The position numbers and the translations under genes are program-made. Of a stretch of DNA of 64,000 nt, positions 47,663 through 60,241 are shown in pieces. This DNA is from Sphagnum compactum (Eukaryota; Bryophyta; Sphagnopsida; Sphagnales): the NCBI GenBank assembly GCA_965153455.1, contig OZ234504.1, positions 3,720,001 through 3,784,000 of the forward strand. The letters are read 5' to 3'. Numbering within the stretch: position 1 is the stretch's first letter; every line of letters begins with the position of its first letter. Below the pieces are notes generated by a model, which saw only the letters and a program-made list of their open reading frames with translations, had not been told where the DNA came from and made no database searches.

Positions 47663-49064
47663 TCTGTAGACCAATATAAACCATCAGGCATTTCTTGTAA
47701 TTTTGCTCATGTCAACAAGCTTTCATATGAATCTGTTTCAATTAGGACTCTTAGGTGAGCCATTGGCTTTTAGGCCCATTTGAATGCCCAAAGGAACTAT
47801 TTCCATGCAACCACTCACCCAAGGAAGAGAAGCTAATACAACAGGACGCACAAATATGTATGATATTCTCAGGTCTTCTGTACTTGCTCTCATTCTATTT
47901 TATCTTGTTTCCCCTTCTTCTTTCTATCACTTCTTTGTGCTTGCTGAGGACCAATAGTCCCCCCCTTCTTTTCTTGCCAGGCCTTAGTGGGATAGAAAAT
48001 ACCTTGTAGATTCCACAGAATGACCTCAGCTCCCTCCTCTTGATTGCCCACACAAACCCATCATGTTCCTTGTGCGAACGAAAGCTACATTATGATCCAA
48101 AAAATGAAAATAGCCAATTCCTTCAGCTCTCAGTAAAAAGCTTATTTTCAAGTCTGAATGTGCTGTTCCCCTTCAAATATCTAGGCCCAGCAATTAAGGA
48201 GGTTGGTCATAGATGATTGACTGGTGGTAGCAGGTCATTGCCCCATGACCTAAGTTACCACCACCTCTCCATCCCTGCTCCTACAATAGAGTAAGAATCC
48301 ACAAATCCCCTTGCTTCAACTTCTGCACATTTTCTATCCTCCTTTTGATATATATGATTTCGAGGCTGCTATCACAGCAGTCTGATGGGACAACCAGCTG
48401 CTCTTGAATGACTTGAGATGATCTATAATCAAATGGATTTGTTCCCAAACAATCATATTGTTGATATGATTTTATCACTCAAGATGGCATTTTGTCAAAG
48501 AAAAGTGCCTTTCGAATGCTTAGAAAGTGAAGGCACTCAAGGAGATAGAAACAACCATGTTACTGACTCTAATTTCAAAGAGACTTTCTGGTATGTGCAC
48601 CCACAACATACAATGCAAGGTCAAAAGTACATTAATCTGATGAAGAAAAATATGTCCATCATTACAGATTCAACAGCTACTTCAATATTCACCTCAAATT
48701 GTTCCCATACGAAACTCAGACTTGGTAACTGACATTCTACAATAAATAAAAAAAGCCCTGACCTTTTTGAGGCATGCCACAAAGCCGCATCGAGACACAC
48801 TATCTGGCATTCCATAAAAAATAAAAGCCGAGACCCTAAAATTCCTGTCTCACAGAGCTACAACGGAGGGGAAAGGCTAGGTCCTCCCTTCACCAAACAA
48901 AAGTATCCACAACTCCCCCTGCCCCCTAAGAACATCATTTTTTTTCCTTCCAGCAAACAAGATTGCAAAGGCCCTGATAACACAATGCTGCTGCTATTTA
49001 TCACGATCACCACCAGTGTTACTCTACTCTTTCACACGATCAAGCCAAGCACTTGAAGTCTCAC
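47663..49064 (-). other. SPK1: Probable 5'UTR intron of SPIKE1
   Basis: On the gene strand a 3' splice site (TATTGGTCTACAG) ends one base before the start codon (acceptor at 47664). A good donor, ACAAG/GTGAGA, lies at 49065/49064. An intron of about 1.4 kb would join a non-coding first exon at about 49065-49230 to the first coding exon. This is inferred from splice signals only. No coding potential is seen inside. Confidence 0.4.
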
Positions 49065-49260
49065 CTTGTGCAAGTTGCTGTTTGCTGCTACCACGATTGA
49101 CTTGATGATTTGACAGAGAAGCGCATACAGTAGGGGAAGTTTCGGATTAGTCGGCGCCAATGCGTCACGGGCGGTTTCTGAGCTTCTCACAGGCTATACA
49201 TTTAAGGCCATTCTCTCTACTAACCCTTGCTAACTTTAGAAAACAAGACTCACTTAGAAG
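49065..49260 (-). promoter_or_regulatory. Candidate first non-coding exon and core promoter of SPIKE1
   Basis: GC content rises here relative to the flanks. On the gene strand a TATA-like AAATGTATA at about 49196-49204 precedes GTGACGCATTGGCGCC, which contains a TGACG core and a CCAAT box in reverse. Placement depends on the donor proposed at 49065. Confidence 0.3.
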
Positions 49261-49559
49261 CACATTCTAAATGCTTCACAATGGAAGAAGCTATGTGCAT
49301 TTCCAAATGCACGCAAATGAGTGCAACAACAACAACAGTTCAAAACCACTCTAACTTGACCCAACGCTCCTAGTCATGATGAGGCCATTTCTTGCATTCA
49401 ACACACACACAAATATAAAATCTTTACTTATAAAGCCTCTTCTCCCTCCTCCAGCCATCCCCCGCTCAGTCTATATAAGAGAGTTCCCAAACACCTTACA
49501 ATACTACTGCCTTTCAAAACTCGCATTGCTACACACACAAATAGAAGAAAAAAGCCCCA

Positions 49560-50260
49560 CACAAATGCAACAACACTGTCTTTGAAGCAACCACACATAC
49601 ACTGTCCGTCCGTCTGTCCTTCCGTCCGTCTGGATCGCGAGCGAGTGAGCGCGCTTGCTTGCTTCAAAATGGTCTTCTTCTTCTTCTTCTTCTTCTTCTT
49701 GGATACCTCTTTGAGCAAACCTAGAAAAAAAATGCTTGTTTCGGTTTCTACAAATCTACAGCAAGAGAAAACTTGCTCAGAACATTAAAAAACTCCTCCA
49801 AAAATGGACACAAAGAGACAAGGCATTGCTCCCAGAATCCACTCGAATCCCTCCTTTTCCTGCCCCCTCTCTGTCTCTGTCTCTCTGCACGTCTCCTCTG
49901 TGTCTTCTGTCTCTTCGTCCCCGTCTCCTCTCTCTCTCTCTCTCTCTCCTCTGTCGCTCCGTGCCCGTCTCGCTCCTCTGTTTCTCCGCCCCCGTCTCCG
50001 TCCCTCAGTCCCTCGCTCCCTCTCTCCCGTCTGTCAACAACAACAGCAACACTAGTGCATTGGATGAAGTGCGCAATAATAATTACACAAGGCGACAACA
50101 ACAACAACAATAACAACAGACTTCTGTTAACTAAAAAACAATATCTCATCCATCCCTGCAATTTCCCCATTCTTCTGTGTAAAAAACTTTCAACATTATT
50201 TAGTTTTAAACATAATTTCCTCATTATTATTATTATTATTATTATTATTTTAAACATATA
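49560..50260. repeat. Cluster of simple repeats upstream of SPIKE1
   Basis: Within 700 bp lie (GTCC/GTCT)n at 49602-49633, GCGAGC/GCGCTTGC at 49634-49661, (TTC)9 at 49672-49700, (CT)12 at 49925-49948 inside a 170-bp polypyrimidine stretch, (CAA)n at 50094-50116 and (ATT)n at 50222-50250. Open frames here on both strands simply read the low-complexity sequence and are rejected as genes. CT/GA runs are common near plant transcription starts. Confidence 0.8.
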
Positions 50261-50915
50261 ATTTTTTTGAATAATAAATAATGAGATTTTATTTCTTTCA
50301 TATCAGGTATATTTTCTATTTAGGTAAGTACAATAATGAGTTTTATTTACCTGTTTTTTTTCACATATGTGTAACAAAATCAACAAATGAGTTTTTGTTT
50401 ATTGCTTTATTGTTTTTGTTTTTTTTTTTCCTTTTTTGGGGAGTGGGAGAAATCAAAAAGGGTAATTTCTTGATTTTGTAAGTTTGACGAATTTTTATTT
50501 GCTGGGAAAACATATATTTTACACTGGAAAAAAAAAACACTTTATTTTCAACCCAAAAAAATCTCAAAAAGGGAAATGCGTGCATTTGTGCTTGGCGATC
50601 TTTCCTCAGTTTGGAATTTCTCTATTATAAGGTACCCAGGTGAGCTGGTAGGTAGGTACTAGGTACTCCCTCCATTCACACGGAGACCAACAGAAACGGG
50701 AGCAGGTGGGTACCTATGAGTGGCCAGAAAAGGGCAGCCTGGCTCTATTCTAGGGTGGAATTGGACATGGGTGATTCTGATGGCAGAATGGGTCGCCCCC
50801 CCCCCCCCCCCTCTCCCCCACCAGAAGAATAGGGTCGCCCTAGTTATCAAAGAAACCCTAGATTTAATAAAAAGTCAAGACATGAAAAGACAATCTCAAT
50901 AATCACATACACCAA
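50261..50915. other. Intergenic DNA with a poly-C tract
   Basis: No gene. Contains GGTAGGTAGGTAC at about 50650-50662 and C16 at 50796-50811. Flanks are AT-rich. Confidence 0.5.
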
Positions 50916-52010
50916 ATGGATGAAACATCGTGTTTTATGGATGAAGTTTATGACCATAAAGATGCATTCCAAGACATCATCAATGAATATCTGTTGAGTA
51001 AATATGTGGTGGAATTTGTTGGATGAATTCTACCTTGCTGCATAATTGAAGCTAGTGTTCGTGGATGAAAGTTACCATATGCAACTCATATGGATAAAAC
51101 TAACTAACTAACTACCTACCTATTGGACTAAATTTGATGATGAATGGAACAATGTTCATGGATTTGGCCATATTTATGAAATATTTTACATGGATGAGAA
51201 TGATCTTCATATGACTACACAATGGATGAAATAAATGGCATGGAAAATCAAACCATATGGATGAAATTGTCAACACATATTATTTGTAGCATGTGGATGA
51301 AATTGGGCATTAATGAATATGAACATCATGAATGGGAATAAGTGTATGGATGAAATTAACATGATGCATGAAACTTTATTTTGGCATGGATTAATTTTAC
51401 CATTGGGGTGCAATTCATGATATAGACCAATTTAACAATGTGAATTTGAACTGACATTTATAGATGAATGTGATCGTTATGCATGTAGTTGATTTTAATC
51501 CACATGGCCAATGACACTTTTCATGTTGATTCAACTATATGGTTTTCATCCATATAAACAACTTTCATGTATGTGGTCAAAATTAATCCATGTGTTTAAT
51601 TGCATCACTATGATATATTATAATAGTGTCATTCTTATGAACATTCTTTTTAAAATGTAATTCATGTTATTTATGTTGTTATTTCATCCATATTGCCAAA
51701 TTTCAACCATGTCATTAGTATCACCCATGTCATCAAATTCCCTTCATGATGTTAAGTTTATTCAAATGATATTTTCTCATACATGCAATTCATTTCATTT
51801 GTGTCATTTAATTTCATTCTTATATACCATGCGTGAACTTTTGACTATTCCATGCGTGAACTTTCCATGCATGAAATAGTCAAAAGTTCTTTCCATGCGT
51901 GAACTTTTGACTATTTTATCAAATTCATCATTTTCATCTAAAGGTATGATGTCATCAACAGGGTGAATTCCATTCACATCACTTAATTTCATCCATGTCA
52001 TCAAATTCAA
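50916..52010. repeat. Dispersed GGATGAAAT repeats, opposed orientations
   Basis: Between 50916 and 51360 the word GGATGAA occurs at least nine times, at irregular spacing of 15-60 bp (for example 50918, 50939, 51021, 51063, 51222, 51259, 51284, 51345). From about 51540 to 52000 the reverse complement predominates (ATTTCATCCAT, TTTCATCCATG). Together they form a loose inverted arrangement around a centre near 51450. This could be the subterminal repeats of a DNA transposon or a decayed foldback element. Confidence 0.55.
51827..51915. repeat. Compact direct and inverted repeat (hairpin) cluster
   Basis: CCATGCGTGAACTTTTGACT plus ATT occurs at 51827-51849 and 51893-51915. Between them, 51869-51889 carries the reverse complement (AATAGTCAAAAGTTC, one mismatch). 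Two alternative stems can form with either outer copy. Confidence 0.85.
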
Positions 52011-54263
52011 ATTACTTTCATGCAAGTGTAAACCATTGTCCATCTTGTCAAAATGATATGGAAAATTCGATTTCAATATAAGAAATCATGTCTAAGTTTG
52101 CAACTAGTATCCAAACCAACTATTTTTGTGATTGCATCTAGATTAGTCTTACATGTCATTTAAGTTGTAAGTTTCTATAGTCGGATATGTGACTATTACA
52201 ATTGCATATGCGACTACAATGTAGGCATAACCAAAATAAGTTGCAAATGTGATTCCAAATTTGAATTGTATGCATTTGGATGGAAAAGTACATGAAAAAT
52301 GCACATTTGTCATCCATTTTGAATGGTCCATTAGTGGGTGCAAATCCAGTCGTTTTTGCAACTAGGTGTAATTACTTTTACAATTGGTCTAATAATTATT
52401 CCTTTTGTACATTAATGATTATTTAGACCATGTGACATCTTTGCTATTGCAATTGCTTTACAATCAACTTGTGTATAACTGGCATTGGTAGTACAAGATC
52501 TACATATTATTATCCAAGGGAAGTAAAACCATGGTGTCCCACTATTTAAACAACTATAATTGACATGACATGAAACATAGGAAACAAGACCTTTTACTAC
52601 ACAAAAAAATGATTCAAAATCAATGAAAATGTAAAATTTACAGGTTCAGAAATCATTCCAAAAAAAATGTTTATTACCATAAAGCCTAGCACATACTAGA
52701 GATAAAATAACATGTTCTTGATGTCATTGAATTAGAAAGGAAGTTCAAAAAATACATTGTTTGCCAACTTGCAACTAAAATCTACATCACTATGCATCAT
52801 CCATTCTCAAGTTGCCACGCAAAACTTAAGCAAGCATAAGTGTTTCTTCTCTATTCAATTCAATTACACCTACAGATGTCCTATTGCTATTAAAAACTAG
52901 AAACTCCAACAAAGTTTAAAGCCCAAACACAACACCATGTGTCAATGAAGTAATTGTATGTGTTTGCAACCACAATTCATCAACTTTTAAGCTTTCTATG
53001 AAATATGACCTTCCATCATGGTGTCTTGGACTCATTCCCAAAAAACACATGTTGAACTTATGAAGGGAAAACACATGGATCCTTACAAAAGGCATTGTCC
53101 TTTGGATTCATCAATTTCAAACAACAAGTGTCAAAAATTGACAAATAAATATTAGCATCATCAAGTTTGTAAGTGGGGGTTGCCTCTATTATCAATCTCA
53201 TTTTTCACCCATTAGTAGTGGAATAACATTACCATGAATACATGGGACCATAATCTAATATTTAAATCTCCTTCAAGGTTTTAACATACTAAATCATTTT
53301 AAATATATCATTTTCATCACCTTGGACTACTTAAAAAATAAATGCAACCCCACAATCATATGTAACTAACAAACTCATTTGTTCATCATCAACATGGAAA
53401 TGGTTATTATATCCTTCATTTTTTTATATTTCAATGTTGTGAAACTTGAGGGAATTGAAAGTAAGACAAGATCTTCATCAATAGGTGAAAGTCCCTTACA
53501 TCATCTGATGGGTTCGAATACCTTTTTTAACCTGCTTGGCCATGTTATCATTCTTTGCAAGGTGTGGTGGAAATACTATAGGTTGCCAACATTGTAATAA
53601 GGTTTGATAGTGATGCATGTTCAAATTTAATTTTCCCATTTTCAATGTGCGCCTTATCATCCTTATATTTCCCACACTAGCCACAAGAGCATACACATGA
53701 AATGGGAGACAATGAATTTGTACCTTATGTTTAAAAAGGTTTAAGCTTTCATTACATTTCAAACTACTAATGGCAACCACATAATGCAAAAGCATGAAAA
53801 TGCACTTTGGTTTTAGGATTTCAATAGGTAGAAAACACATAAGACAACCTTCAATGACCCACATGAGGAAACCAATCCCAAAAGCTACCATTATAAGGTT
53901 TGACATTGAATTATTAATAACACCACAAAGAAAAATTAAAATGTCTTTCTAAAATTAGGGTTTCAACAAGCACAAAACACATAAAATGCAACCCAAAATT
54001 ACCTTATAAACCTACTTAGAACAATAGCTAACATTTTAGGACTTAAGGCAAAGTCAAATAACAAAGCATAGGAAATAGAAATCTTAGTAGTTGAAAGGAA
54101 CTCATTATATCCTTAGTGTCATAAAATTTGTATTTGTGAGCACATAATTATGTGCAAGATCTCATAGAATTGTTAAATAATTTTTTTATAATGTAACGCC
54201 TTCTAATACCTCTTTGGATATTCTTTCATTGACATCCCATATTCTTCAAGTCACATGTTGAAA
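52011..54263. other. Decayed CACTA-type DNA, no intact gene
   Basis: 52090-52390 carries repeated TTTGCAACTAG, AAGTTGCAAA and GATTGCA motifs in both orientations, like the subterminal repeats of the CACTA element at 55629. A minus-strand open frame of 136 codons at 53906-53496 lies in the direction expected for the TNP2 C-terminus but has no domain I recognise. Confidence 0.4.
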
Positions 54264-54966
54264 TTATTGCAAATATTTAATCACAAATCCTAATGTCTTT
54301 TCCAACATGTAACTTTTAACCATTGACTTTTTAGGTTGTGCCATGGGGCGAAAATAACCCTTTAGAACCTTCATCATCCATTCCACAAAATACATCCATT
54401 GGTTATGAACTAGCCCACAAACATCTAGCTCATCTACTACAAGCAAAAATAAATGCATCATCATTCAAAGAAGGTTGGAAGAAACTTTTTTTTTAAGAGG
54501 GAAAACATAATTGCCACATCTTCTCGCAAATTTGTAATCTCAAAATGGTTCTGCACCTTCACACAAACCCATTAAAAAACATGACTAAACCTCATAATGG
54601 CCATCCATGGCTCTGCCATCATTAACCTTTGCAAGAACAAAGGTAACATTTGTTGCATCACCATATGATAGTTGTGTGACTTCATGGACCTTGGTTTCTT
54701 GTCTACCATATGTCTAGCTAATAATCTATGAAAAGTTTCTTTGAAGCCATCCTTGACAATAAAATATTCAACTCATCTACTATAAGGACACAAAAGACAT
54801 GTGACTTTAATATTTTGTGTTGGTTATGTGAGTCCAGTCTTAGCCATAAATTTTGTTGAATACCTTCAACTTGCATGTCACATTGTACCTTGATTATATA
54901 CTTTTGGCCAAATATGGTTTGTACCACATTTTCACACATGTTTTTTTCAATGTACTTCACATCCAA
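54264..54966 (-). pseudogene. CACTA (En/Spm) TNP2 transposase relic
   Basis: TNP2 is the catalytic transposase of CACTA elements. Minus-strand 54966-54718 reads DVKYIEKNMCENVVQTIFG, then RDMQ-like text, QNLWLRLDSHNQHK and LKSHVFCVL, which correspond to the conserved IEKN(V)C(E/D)N block and its follow-on. After a broken stretch (54700-54480) with MKSHNYH and LPLFL-like remains, 54464-54264 reads ELDVCGLVHNQWMYFVEWMM, KVLKGYF, SYMLEKTLGFVIKYLQ, the DUF4218 block of TNP2 proteins. Block order and spacing fit the family. Several stops and frameshifts make it non-functional. Confidence 0.82.
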
Positions 54967-55628
54967 TGTTTGTTAAATCTATAAATGTTGTTAATTCAAT
55001 CACAATCCAATTAACAATCATCCCCATAATTATACCCTCTCTATTGTAACAAGGACAAAACAACAATAATACATTGGTTTATTGAATATCACAAGTTGGA
55101 AGACTTTTGCTTATAATGCTTATGGCTTTCATGTAATAGGCCAGCCCAACCGCAAGTGCAAACCAAGTTAGAAAAATAATTTACTACAATGTGTACCCAT
55201 TTGTATTACAATAGAAAGGAAATGTTTACCATCATGGTCCCATTTTTATTACAACAAAAAGGACAAGAATATTGCTTAATCTATTCATATGCCATTTACC
55301 ACCTTCTCAACTACCACATCCATTTTCAACTAGCATATGCCATTTGGAGGTATAAAGGTCTAGGTCAAATGAAATTTGAATTCTCCAATCACAACTTTAA
55401 AAAAAACTAAAGCATATAAATACAAGACACAAGCTAAAATCACATTTTCATATGGTTTTTTTTTTTAATTGGTTTTTGTATCATGCATTGATTACCAATT
55501 TTCACATCATAGGTCAATGACCAATTTTCATTTATTTTCTGGGAGGAAAGTAACAATAAGTTTATTGGTATACAAAAGCCTAAACTCCAACAACTATGAA
55601 GAAACCATGATTAATCATTGATTACTTA
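54967..55628. other. AT-rich DNA between the TNP2 relic and the CACTA element
   Basis: No gene. It may be part of the TNP2 gene region (intron or eroded exon). A plus-strand open frame at 55189-55410 has no domain. Confidence 0.4.
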
Positions 55629-57482
55629 CACTAGAAGAAAACTGGAAAAAATAATTACCATTTGCAACTATATTCTAGTTGCAAAAGACATTTGCTACTA
55701 AATTTTTTTAAGTTGCATTAGACAAGTTGCATGCAATATTGATTGCAAGTGTGAATGAAGTCAATGGTCAACAAAATGCTTCACCATCTATATATTATTG
55801 TATGCCATTTGTATATTACCATAAAAATCAACAACTTACGAAATCACACGTGGCAAATGAAAAGGTTTGAAAAAATTATGCTTTAAAAATAGATGGTGGA
55901 TTTTCAGGTTTTTTAAAATGGTTTTAGATTGTGACACATGGCATAATACCAATATGCCACATGACATTTTTGAATTTTGGTCAAAATAAGTTTAAATCAA
56001 TATTTAGGTGGGTAGGTGGGACTAGGTGGGTAGGTAGGTAGGTAGGTAGGTAGGTAGATGGGACTAGGTAAGTAGGTAGGTAATTATTTTAAATTCCTTT
56101 TAGGTTTAACCTTTAGGTTAAGCTCGTTTGATTATCCCAATTGACATGTGTTTTTAATGTGAAAGTGTAGGACAAAGCCTCCTCACTTTATAATTTTCAA
56201 AATGGAAATGGAAGATAAAACATTTCAGATAAAAATTGAAATTGCAATTTAAAACTTCATCTCATTTGTTGTCCTCCTTTTTAATTTTGTAAATTATATA
56301 ACTAAATAGATAAATAACTAACTAAATTATTAGTTATAAAATCTCATTAATAATTTTAAATAATCAGTAATTAATATTTAAATAATAACCAACTAACATA
56401 ATAGTTATACATTATTAATTAATAGTTCAAAAATTTAAAAATGAAATACTAAAATATTAAGTAATTAATTAATTAATTAACAAACTTATTAATTATGAGT
56501 TATTAAATAATATTTTCATAAATAATAAAAATATCGATGAGTTAATTATTATTACAAATATGAATTAAATTAACTAGCTTATTATTTATAAGATTTCATT
56601 AATGATTTTAAAATAATCAAATAAATAACTAAAATATGAAGTAATAATTAAATAACATAATTCATTGATTAAATTTCATAAATAAAAATTATTAAATTAT
56701 TAAATTATTAATGATTATTAACTAACCAACAATTAACTAATGAGCTGGTTATAGAGTATTGATGAATAGTTTATAAATAAAATTTACAAAACTATAATAT
56801 TATTTATGAATTAAATAATAATTAATTAATGATTAATAGTTCATATAAATAAATAAAAACTAGTATATTGCATAATATCGAAATATTAATTGTAAATACC
56901 AAAATATGAACTACTAATTATCAGTTAATTAAAAATAATTGTAACTAATTAATGAGTAAGTAGCTTATGTTAAGTATGTACATAACTTAGGTTTGATAAG
57001 TAGGTAAACATATAAGTAGATAGGTTGATAGGCTAGGTTAGGTAGGTAAAAGACCATATATAAGTAGGTAGGTAGGTAGTTAATTTGCTTAAATGCAAAC
57101 TAAGTACAACATTATAAATACACCAGTGGAAACATACTTCCATTATACCCCTAATAGAAATTAGCAAAAAGACACATACCTTTTGAAAGTTTTTCTAATA
57201 CACCTATGTATACCACTAGGTGTTACTTTGACACCTTAGTGATGTGACTAAGTTTGGATCCATTTGCAACTAATGAGACATATGGGCATGATCATGGATG
57301 AAACAAATTATAATGTGTAGGATGAAGAAATCATTAGTTGTAAATGTAGTTGTAACATAGTTGCAAGAATGATCAAAGGTGCAAAAAAAATTGCAAAAAT
57401 AATTAGAACTAGTTACAAATGACAATGAATTACATGTAGTTACAAATGCATTGGTTGCATTTTGGGGGATTTTTTTCTAATG
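55629..57482. mobile_element. Non-autonomous CACTA element with 3-bp target duplication
   Basis: The left end is CACTAGAAGAAAA (55629) and the right end, read inward, is CATTAGAAAAAAA (ending 57482), matching at 11 of 13 positions. TTA flanks both ends (55626-55628 and 57483-57485), the 3-bp duplication typical of CACTA transposition. Both subterminal regions (55660-55750 and 57255-57470) carry many TTGCAACTA/TAGTTGCAA motifs in both orientations, as in En/Spm where the accessory protein binds. The 1,854-bp body has no coding potential. It holds (TAGG)n microsatellites at 56000-56085 and 57000-57080 and an AT-rich core. It would move only with a TNP2 supplied elsewhere. Confidence 0.7.
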
Positions 57483-59699
57483 TTAAGTGCGCCAAATGTG
57501 CAACAAACCATGTTTCCATAAGGCAAGAATTACAATCAATTAGATCAACCAAAATTAGACATAAGAACAGATGTTACCTTTGTATGTCATTATGCCAACT
57601 AGGAAAGACCTTATTATATTTGACCAATATAAAAATTGTGTTGAAAATTGAAAAATCTAGTAGAAGAATCAAAACATCATGACCTAATTAACCTTGGTTC
57701 CATGTGTACATAATCACAAGGCTCAACATTATGGAAACTTATCACATCACAAAATCATGGCCTATTCAATTGGGCTAGAATGAACAAACACCCACTAGTG
57801 CACCATCCAATGGATGCCTCAAATATGATTTAGTTGTGGATGAGCCTTCATTAAGGTGATATTTAATTTCACCTCCATGACCCATTTTGTAATAAACATG
57901 TACTAAGTAGATAGTTTACATATGTATTTCTAGATTTTTTCCTACTTACTTACTAATAACTTGCTTATATGTAGGTAATAAAAAAGACAAGTAATGTAAT
58001 CAACATGTTTAGCTAGGGGGCTAAAATTTAGCAAAAATAAATTTTTATGGGTGTTTGCATGCTACAATGGACCTAAATGTAATCAAAACTCCACAAAAAT
58101 CATGAAAAGTATCACAACTTTAAATCCATTTATTTTGGAATTTTTTAGAAATTACATTTAGTTGACTTAGGCCTTAAAAAATAATAATCAATACAATATT
58201 TAAATAAATATACACCAATTATATTATAAAATTTGTTTAAAACACCTTATTAATAATAATATACAATTTTTCTATTACTTAAATTTTTATTTCAATTTTG
58301 TGGATAAATAAAAACAACACCTAAAACATTTATATTTTCAATGGAAGAACAGTTTACAACTTACAAACACCATAACCATCATCATTATTATAACATAATG
58401 TACCAACAAAGGTTTATATCTAATTCAAATATGAACTTCATGATTTTAAGTCATTTGGAAAGAACTTTGATCGAAGATTGTTCTTTGTAAATATATACCA
58501 TTGATATACAAACTTTTATTAACAAGTTTCAATTGAAAAAAATATTTCTTAATCTTTTTGTTAAACAATGATTCTATGATAAGCAATTGCATGTTACAAA
58601 TGTACTCCAAAGGACTATTACATCATTATTATTTGCACCAATTTCATAATATAATGATAGATTAAGATGTGAGCCACCTCTCATTACACATTTTGATTAC
58701 TAATGTTTTTTCAATTATGTCCCCAAAAATTTCAAATTTGGTTTGTACTTAAAACTACAAAATTGTGTTAATTTTCTGGGTCCACCATACCATGCAAACA
58801 CCTTGACCACTTATCATCCATCCTTCATGGTACATTGGTGGCTTCTAATTTTTTTAATGTTCAAAATTGGATTATAACTCAAAAAATGATACTTTTATAT
58901 TTTACCTGAGAATTCTAGTTTAATCACCAATATTCTTAAACATTCATCACTAACTTACAACATCATGAAAATTCAACATAATTTGTGCGAAAATTGTAAA
59001 ACAATACGTGCATGCAAAATCTGTGGATTTCAAAGTGTAAAAATTGCACCAAAAATAAATAAATAAAATATATATATATATAACTTCTATATAAATGATT
59101 TGTTTTTTTTACTTGTGATGTTTTGATGTGAAATACGTACAATTTACATTTTAACTAAATTCATGCAATTATCGTGATGTAGTTTTGGATAAAACTATGT
59201 GATTTTTGTGTATTAAATATGCACATTCACATATGTCATTCAAAAATAATGTCTCATTTATTTAAATACTTAAGATATCAAATATGTGTAAATATCATCC
59301 ATGTTAACCATAGTACAAAATTCGTGTGATTTTTGTCCGAACCTATGAACATAAAATTTCGCATTAAAATTTGTACAAACCTATGAAACTTGGTGAATTT
59401 GTGATGATTGACCTTCTAGTGAACATAAAAAGGAGTCAAGTAAACAACTACACAACTTTGATTCAAATCCCACCACTACTCCAAGCAAGATACAAAATTT
59501 TTGCACAAAAATGTGGATGAACAATTGGCATATATGATCCCATGCATCCCATACATTAATAAAAACTTGCCCAATTAGCAAAATCAATGCAAGTACGTCT
59601 ATTATTTTAGTATATAGGTATTAGTACAATCCATTAAGAATTTTGGTTGTCTTAAAGGGCTCATAGATGTCCAATTCTAACCATAATTTAAAGGTCCCT
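57483..59699. other. AT-rich intergenic DNA, no gene seen
   Basis: No domain on either strand. A plus-strand frame at 57446-57682 and a minus-strand frame at 59587-59381 carry no recognisable family. A (TA)n run lies near 59067-59085. Confidence 0.45.
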
Positions 59700-60241
59700 C
59701 TTGACACGGAGAATTGGCAAGCACTAGGGTCCAAACTTGGTATAAATTGTCGAATGTAATATGTACCTCAAAATGTGGTAAATCATAAAAGACAATGCAA
59801 CACTTTATGCCATTAAACTTTAGCATATCATTTCTTGAACCTACCATATTTCCGACTCCCAACCAAACTTCATGTTTTGTTGTTGCTTTCAATGTATCAC
59901 TAATCATTACTAGCCATGGTCTACTCATGAATTACTCCTTCCCATTAAAGTGGGTTGGATTTCAATTTTTCAATATATGTAATTTTTTGCCAACCAATGA
60001 TGAAATCTTTCATACACAACCTTACCCAATTCCAATGAATGGTGAAAGGTTAAATCTAATCCGCAAGTTTCATAAGAGAAGTAACCAAGTGGCGTACACC
60101 TCCAGCCATGGGCGCATATGTCAAGTAATCATGGATTGTCCACATCAAAATTATTTCTAAAGTAAAATGCCTTTGCCTTTTGACCTTCACCACATCATAT
60201 GCTACAAACCCCCTCCACAACATGTGGAGCTCCTCCATCAA
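59700..60241 (-). pseudogene. Second CACTA TNP2 transposase relic (N-terminal part)
   Basis: Minus-strand 60241-60056 reads MMEELHMLWRGFVAYDV, RHFTLEIILMWTIHDYLTYA and MAGGV, the TNP2 block LxEELxxLWxG..AYD...WTIHDxPAYG. After a decayed stretch, 59928-59680 contains NGIKCCIVFYDLPHFE, which resembles the later DLPYW block that in TNP2 directly precedes the IEKN block. Because the IEKN block of the relic at 54966 lies next in order and on the same strand, the two may be halves of one gene separated by insertions. Confidence 0.7.

Noticed and set aside
49748-50261. Long overlapping open frames on both strands (up to 169 codons)
   Set aside because: They read CT/GA, CAA and ATT simple repeats and give low-complexity Ser/Leu/Arg or poly-Ile text on every frame. 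No domain; better explained as promoter-proximal microsatellites.
53496-53906. 136-codon minus-strand frame as an intact gene
   Set aside because: No recognisable domain; it lies in decayed CACTA DNA and downstream of a TNP2 relic, so it is more likely eroded transposon sequence.
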